A stretch of DNA of 64,000 bases from Penicillium oxalicum (lineage: Eukaryota; Ascomycota; Eurotiomycetes; Eurotiales; Aspergillaceae): NCBI RefSeq assembly GCF_001723175.1, contig NC_064653.1, forward strand, positions 1,364,001 through 1,428,000, in the 5' to 3' direction. Below, piece after piece: positions 60,491 to 64,000 of the stretch. Within the stretch, counting starts at the first letter, position 1. The number at the start of each line of letters is the position of its first letter. The notes beneath the pieces were generated by a model. That model saw nothing but the letters and a program-made list of their open reading frames with translations. It made no database searches and was not told the DNA's origin. A program made the translations under genes and the position numbers.

Positions 60491-63423
60491 CTAAAGTCGG
60501 CTCTCGATATAGTTCGGCTGATGCTGGCCAGGCCAGTGAGCATCAGGCCAAATGTGACGCAAGGCTTCCCAGATGTGCCTGTAAATAATATGGTCAGCTG
60601 AATGTACTCCACACCGACGAAGGGGGTGACTTACTGGACATAAATAATCTCCAATCCCTCGCTCACCTCCTGCGGCACATCCTTGACATCTTTTCGGTTG
60701 GGATACGGCAGAAGGACCGTCTTCACACCAGCCCGATGGGCACCGATCAGCTTCTCCTTGATGCCGCCAACCGGCATCACCCGACCACGAAGGGAGACCT
60801 CACCAGTCATGGCGATTTGTGGCGGGACTGCCTTGTTGGTGAACAATGAAATAAGAGCAACGGTGTGCGCAAGACCGGCAGAGGGCCCGTCCTTCGGGAT
60901 TGCTCCAGAGGGGCAGTGAACATGGAGGCTACGGCTCTTCATAATGTCCTCATTGGGATCATGGGTCAAGCCCAGCTCAAATGAGTGAGCCTTGACCCAG
61001 GTCAGGGCTACCTCGACGGATTCCTTGAGGACATCACCGAGTTTGCCAGTGAGCTGGACGCGCCCATTGCCGGGCATGTCCGCCACCTCGATGAAGAGGA
61101 TACTTCCCTGGCCACCACTGGAGAAGGCCACTAAGCCAGTTACCACACCGGGTCGCCCATGTTTTTCCGCAATTTCTTCCTCGAATCGCTCAATACCCAA
61201 GATCTCCTCCAAATCTTCCATGGTCACGTCCGCGACATATTCTCCCAGTCGGCCCGTGTCTCCGGCGTCGGCTAATTGAACCGCCTTGTAGCGACAGATT
61301 GAGCCAAGCTCGCGTTCCAGGTTGCGTACGCCAGACTCACGGGTGTAAGCAGTGATCGTCTTGTCGATCACCTCATCCGGCAAGTTGATCTGGTTCTCCG
61401 CCAAGCCGTTGGCGCGAATTTGCTTCGGAATGAGATGACGCTTAGCGATGTGCCGCTTCTCTACCGTCGTGTATCCCGACAGCGAGATTGTCTCCATACG
61501 ATCGAGAAGAGGGGCAGGAATCGTATCTAAGGAGTTGGCCGTGGCGAGGAAAAGCACCTTGCTCAGGTCGATGGGAATGTTGATATAATGGTCAGTGAAG
61601 GTGTGGTTCTGTTCCGGGTCCAAGACCTCCAACATCGCTGCTGAGGGATCTCCCTGGAAATTGGCACCGCCAATCTTGTCGATTTCGTCGAGCAAAAACA
61701 CGGGATTGGCGACACCCACTTTCTTCAGTCCGCTGACGATGAGTCCCGGCATGGCAGCGACATAAGTGCGTCGGTGCCCCCGGATCTCGGCCTCGTCACG
61801 AACGCCACCTAGGGAAATGCGGTGGAACTTGCGGCCAAGCGAAGCAGCCACAGAACGGGCCAGACTGGTCTTTCCAGTACCCGGAGGACCGACAAGGAGC
61901 AGAATGGGAGATTTGTCAGTCGTGCGCTTGGCTTTGAGGATCTCAAGACGGGTCTCAAGAGCCACCCGGTTCTCCTCTGAGATCATGGGCACATCGTGCT
62001 CGAGATCATCGGGAGAGCCGGCAGCAAGCTCCTTGGTGAGACTCCCAATTTGACGCTCCACGTCGTCGTTGGTGTTCTGCTTCAACCGCAGGACAGCCAG
62101 GTACTCCAACAGACGCTTCTTGATCCGTTCTAGCCCATAGTGATCTTCATCAAGCTGCTTGCGGGCTCGCTTCAACGTCTCAGGGCCAAGCTGGTCCTGC
62201 GTCACCTTGGTCCATGGGATCTCAGCCAGATTCTCCAGGTATGTGCGACAAACCCCATACTCGGCGTTGGCCGGGTTCATCTTTCTCAATCGCTTCATCT
62301 CCTTGTCTGCCACTTTCTGTGCTTCTGGACTGAGCTGCGCATCTTGCAACCTCTGCGCCAGCTCGTCTAGCTCATTCGGTTCTTTGTCTTCGTTATCGTT
62401 GCTGCGGCCTCCTGCCGGTCCGGGAGGCGTCAGGCCCGAGAGACCTTGCAGGGCCCGTCGCGCCAGGATCTCCCGTTCTCTTGGGTCAATCTGGCTGATA
62501 TCAACACTGGAGTTGGAAGGAAAGGTTGTAGTGATAGATGTCACCTTGACGCTGCTCTTGATATGCTGAGCTTGGCGAGTGAGAATCTCCACAACACGCT
62601 CCAGGCGCATCTTGACATCGAAAGAGGCCAGTATCCGCAGCTTCTCCTCATAACTCGCATCGGAAACATCGGCCATGAAGTCCGCAAGCTTCCCTGCCTG
62701 GCTGAGTTCTGACTTGGAGATGTATAATTCGAACTTGCGGGCAACGAGCGGGGAGACTCGATTGGAGGCAGCGGACAGCAGGGAAGAAAGGCGAAGGAGG
62801 GTCAAAAGCTCGCGGGAGAGTTGTCGCAACTGCTGAAACAGGTCAACAGCTTCGGGGTCGCCATGCAGGGATGAAGCTACAGTGGGAACACAGATCAGTC
62901 TAGTTCTTGTGCGGCGTAAACTGGTGGATGTATCAGCTTGAAGGGAGGGGAACTCACAGCTCTCATCATGCAGAACCACGTCTGCTTCGAAGAATGGCCG
63001 ATCCTTCAGAACCTTCTTGATTGTGAACCGCTGAGATCCCTGAACCAGCAAGAAAGGCTCGGCGTATGCTCGACGCTGAACGCCGATTACCTTTCCCACC
63101 ACGCCGTAGCGGAAGAGGTCCTCTTTGCGCGCTTGGCCGGCGTCAATGGTATCGTAGTCATCTTTTCTCACATTTTCAGACTCATCCCCCTCCAGCAACT
63201 GTTGTCCATCTCGGCTGAGGAACGGAGAGCCCAAGGGCACACAGCCAAAAGTGATGGTGTTGCCATCACGTCTTGCAGGTCGGTCGACCAACGAGGACAG
63301 CAAGTTAGTCAAGTCAGGGCGATTAGAGACGGGAATGCGCAAAGTCACCCCCGGCAGTAGCACTGAACCTTTTGCCAGGGGCACCAGCGGCAATTTGATG
63401 GCTCGACCGGTGTTGGTTCCCAT
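60491..63423 (-). CDS. pln: Peroxisomal Lon protease
   Basis: This ATP-dependent AAA+ serine protease removes damaged proteins in the peroxisome matrix. The ATG is at 63423 ([16 protein letters not shown]). Exons 63423-62958, 62876-60635 and 60578-60491 give 931 residues. Parts in order: Lon N-terminal domain, Walker [14 protein letters not shown] (about 484), Walker [13 protein letters not shown], and the protease domain with [12 protein letters not shown] (Ser about 820) and the Lys of [14 protein letters not shown]. The last exon encodes [16 protein letters not shown] and ends SRL, a type 1 peroxisomal targeting signal. No mitochondrial presequence is present. The first intron (62957-62877, 81 nt) is in frame and stop-free, so it is easily read as coding. 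If the second intron is kept, translation stops at once after YVQ. Confidence 0.93.
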
Positions 63424-64000
63424 CTTCAAGAAGGCAGACCAGTTGGGCAGTGGCGAATATCGGGGTAGAGTATCACTCTTGAGCGGTCGGGACGGTGACG
63501 GTCACCTGCGCGAGTATCGACCCAGCTCGGGAGGATTCTCTGAGGAATGTACGAGTGAAGGAGAGACCGTGGAGGCGGCCGATGTCGAAATGGGGAAGTT
63601 GAAAAACATAGAAATATGGCTTCGGCTGGGGAGATTCCAGAACCTACGGTGCCACGAGCCGTTCTGTCTTCATATGACTCCAGGCTCGGATTTAAGTTTG
63701 GGGGAGGAAGTCTGGGGGAAGATGATAAGGGCCCAGTCCGCATGTCCTCGTCATCTCCACGCCCGGCAGCCGAGGTACGGATGTACCTCGCATGTACCTT
63801 CTGTTCTCTTCCCGAGTCAAAACGTAACGTCGAGTACTACAGCATCTCGACCTGAGCCTAACTGGACACCTGTACTCTCTGTCGAGACATCAAGACACCA
63901 GATCATCCTGTCGTCGATTGACGATCCTGGTACACGACAAGAACGAAATACGAGGATTCTCCTACACTCAACCTACAACATGTTGCTGTGGGCATCTCTT
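63424..64000. promoter_or_regulatory. Upstream region of the Lon gene
   Basis: 577 bases to the window edge. They contain the Lon promoter, and possibly that of a gene beyond the edge. No coding region is supported. Confidence 0.4.

Overview
The window is nuclear DNA of a filamentous ascomycete, most likely an Aspergillus/Penicillium-type eurotiomycete (inference). It carries intron-split housekeeping genes on both strands. Introns are short (about 45-110 nt), with GTRNGT donors, CTRAC/CTAAC-like branch sites and YAG acceptors. The fungal-specific families present are a DASH subunit, a Crh-type GPI cell-wall enzyme, a Zn(II)2Cys6 regulator, an NRC-2/Fpk kinase and an Ssp120-like protein. There is no rRNA, no tRNA I could recognise, no CRISPR array and no intact transposon. 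Exon joins were derived by hand and checked for reading phase.

Layout. 0.5-9 kb: taspase-like hydrolase (-), ARP3 (+), TRM2 (-) and mitochondrial uS5m (+). 9.5-14 kb: DASH subunit DAD3 (-) and an NRC-2/Fpk-type AGC kinase (-). 14-17.7 kb: gene-free. 17.7-24 kb: a two-finger C2H2 regulator (+), an interrupted unknown gene (-) and a Crh-type GH16 transglycosylase (-), in AT-richer DNA. 24.9-30.5 kb: PRMT5 (-) head to head with PRP43 (+). 31-39.6 kb: putative mitochondrial helical-repeat protein (-), Ssp120-like EF-hand protein (+), Zn2Cys6 regulator (-) and ATG18 (-). 39.6-45.7 kb: gene-free, with simple repeats. 45.7-64 kb: PPS1-type phosphatase (+), MLH1 (-), RPN1 (+), RIO2 (+), a small membrane-protein candidate (+), mitochondrial uL23m (+) and peroxisomal Lon (-).

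The genes do not form a pathway cluster. Several adjacent or divergent pairs are thematically related: TRM2 and uS5m (TRM2 has a possible mitochondrial start), PRMT5 and PRP43 (snRNP/spliceosome), and uL23m converging on Lon.

I found no clear new system. The observations most worth checking are: (1) the peroxisomal signal of Lon sits on a terminal exon whose intron, if retained, gives a protein ending before that signal; (2) TRM2 has an in-frame upstream start with a presequence-like N-terminus; (3) a coiled-coil gene carries one in-frame stop; (4) two intergenic blocks of 3.7 and 6.1 kb contain no recognisable gene.
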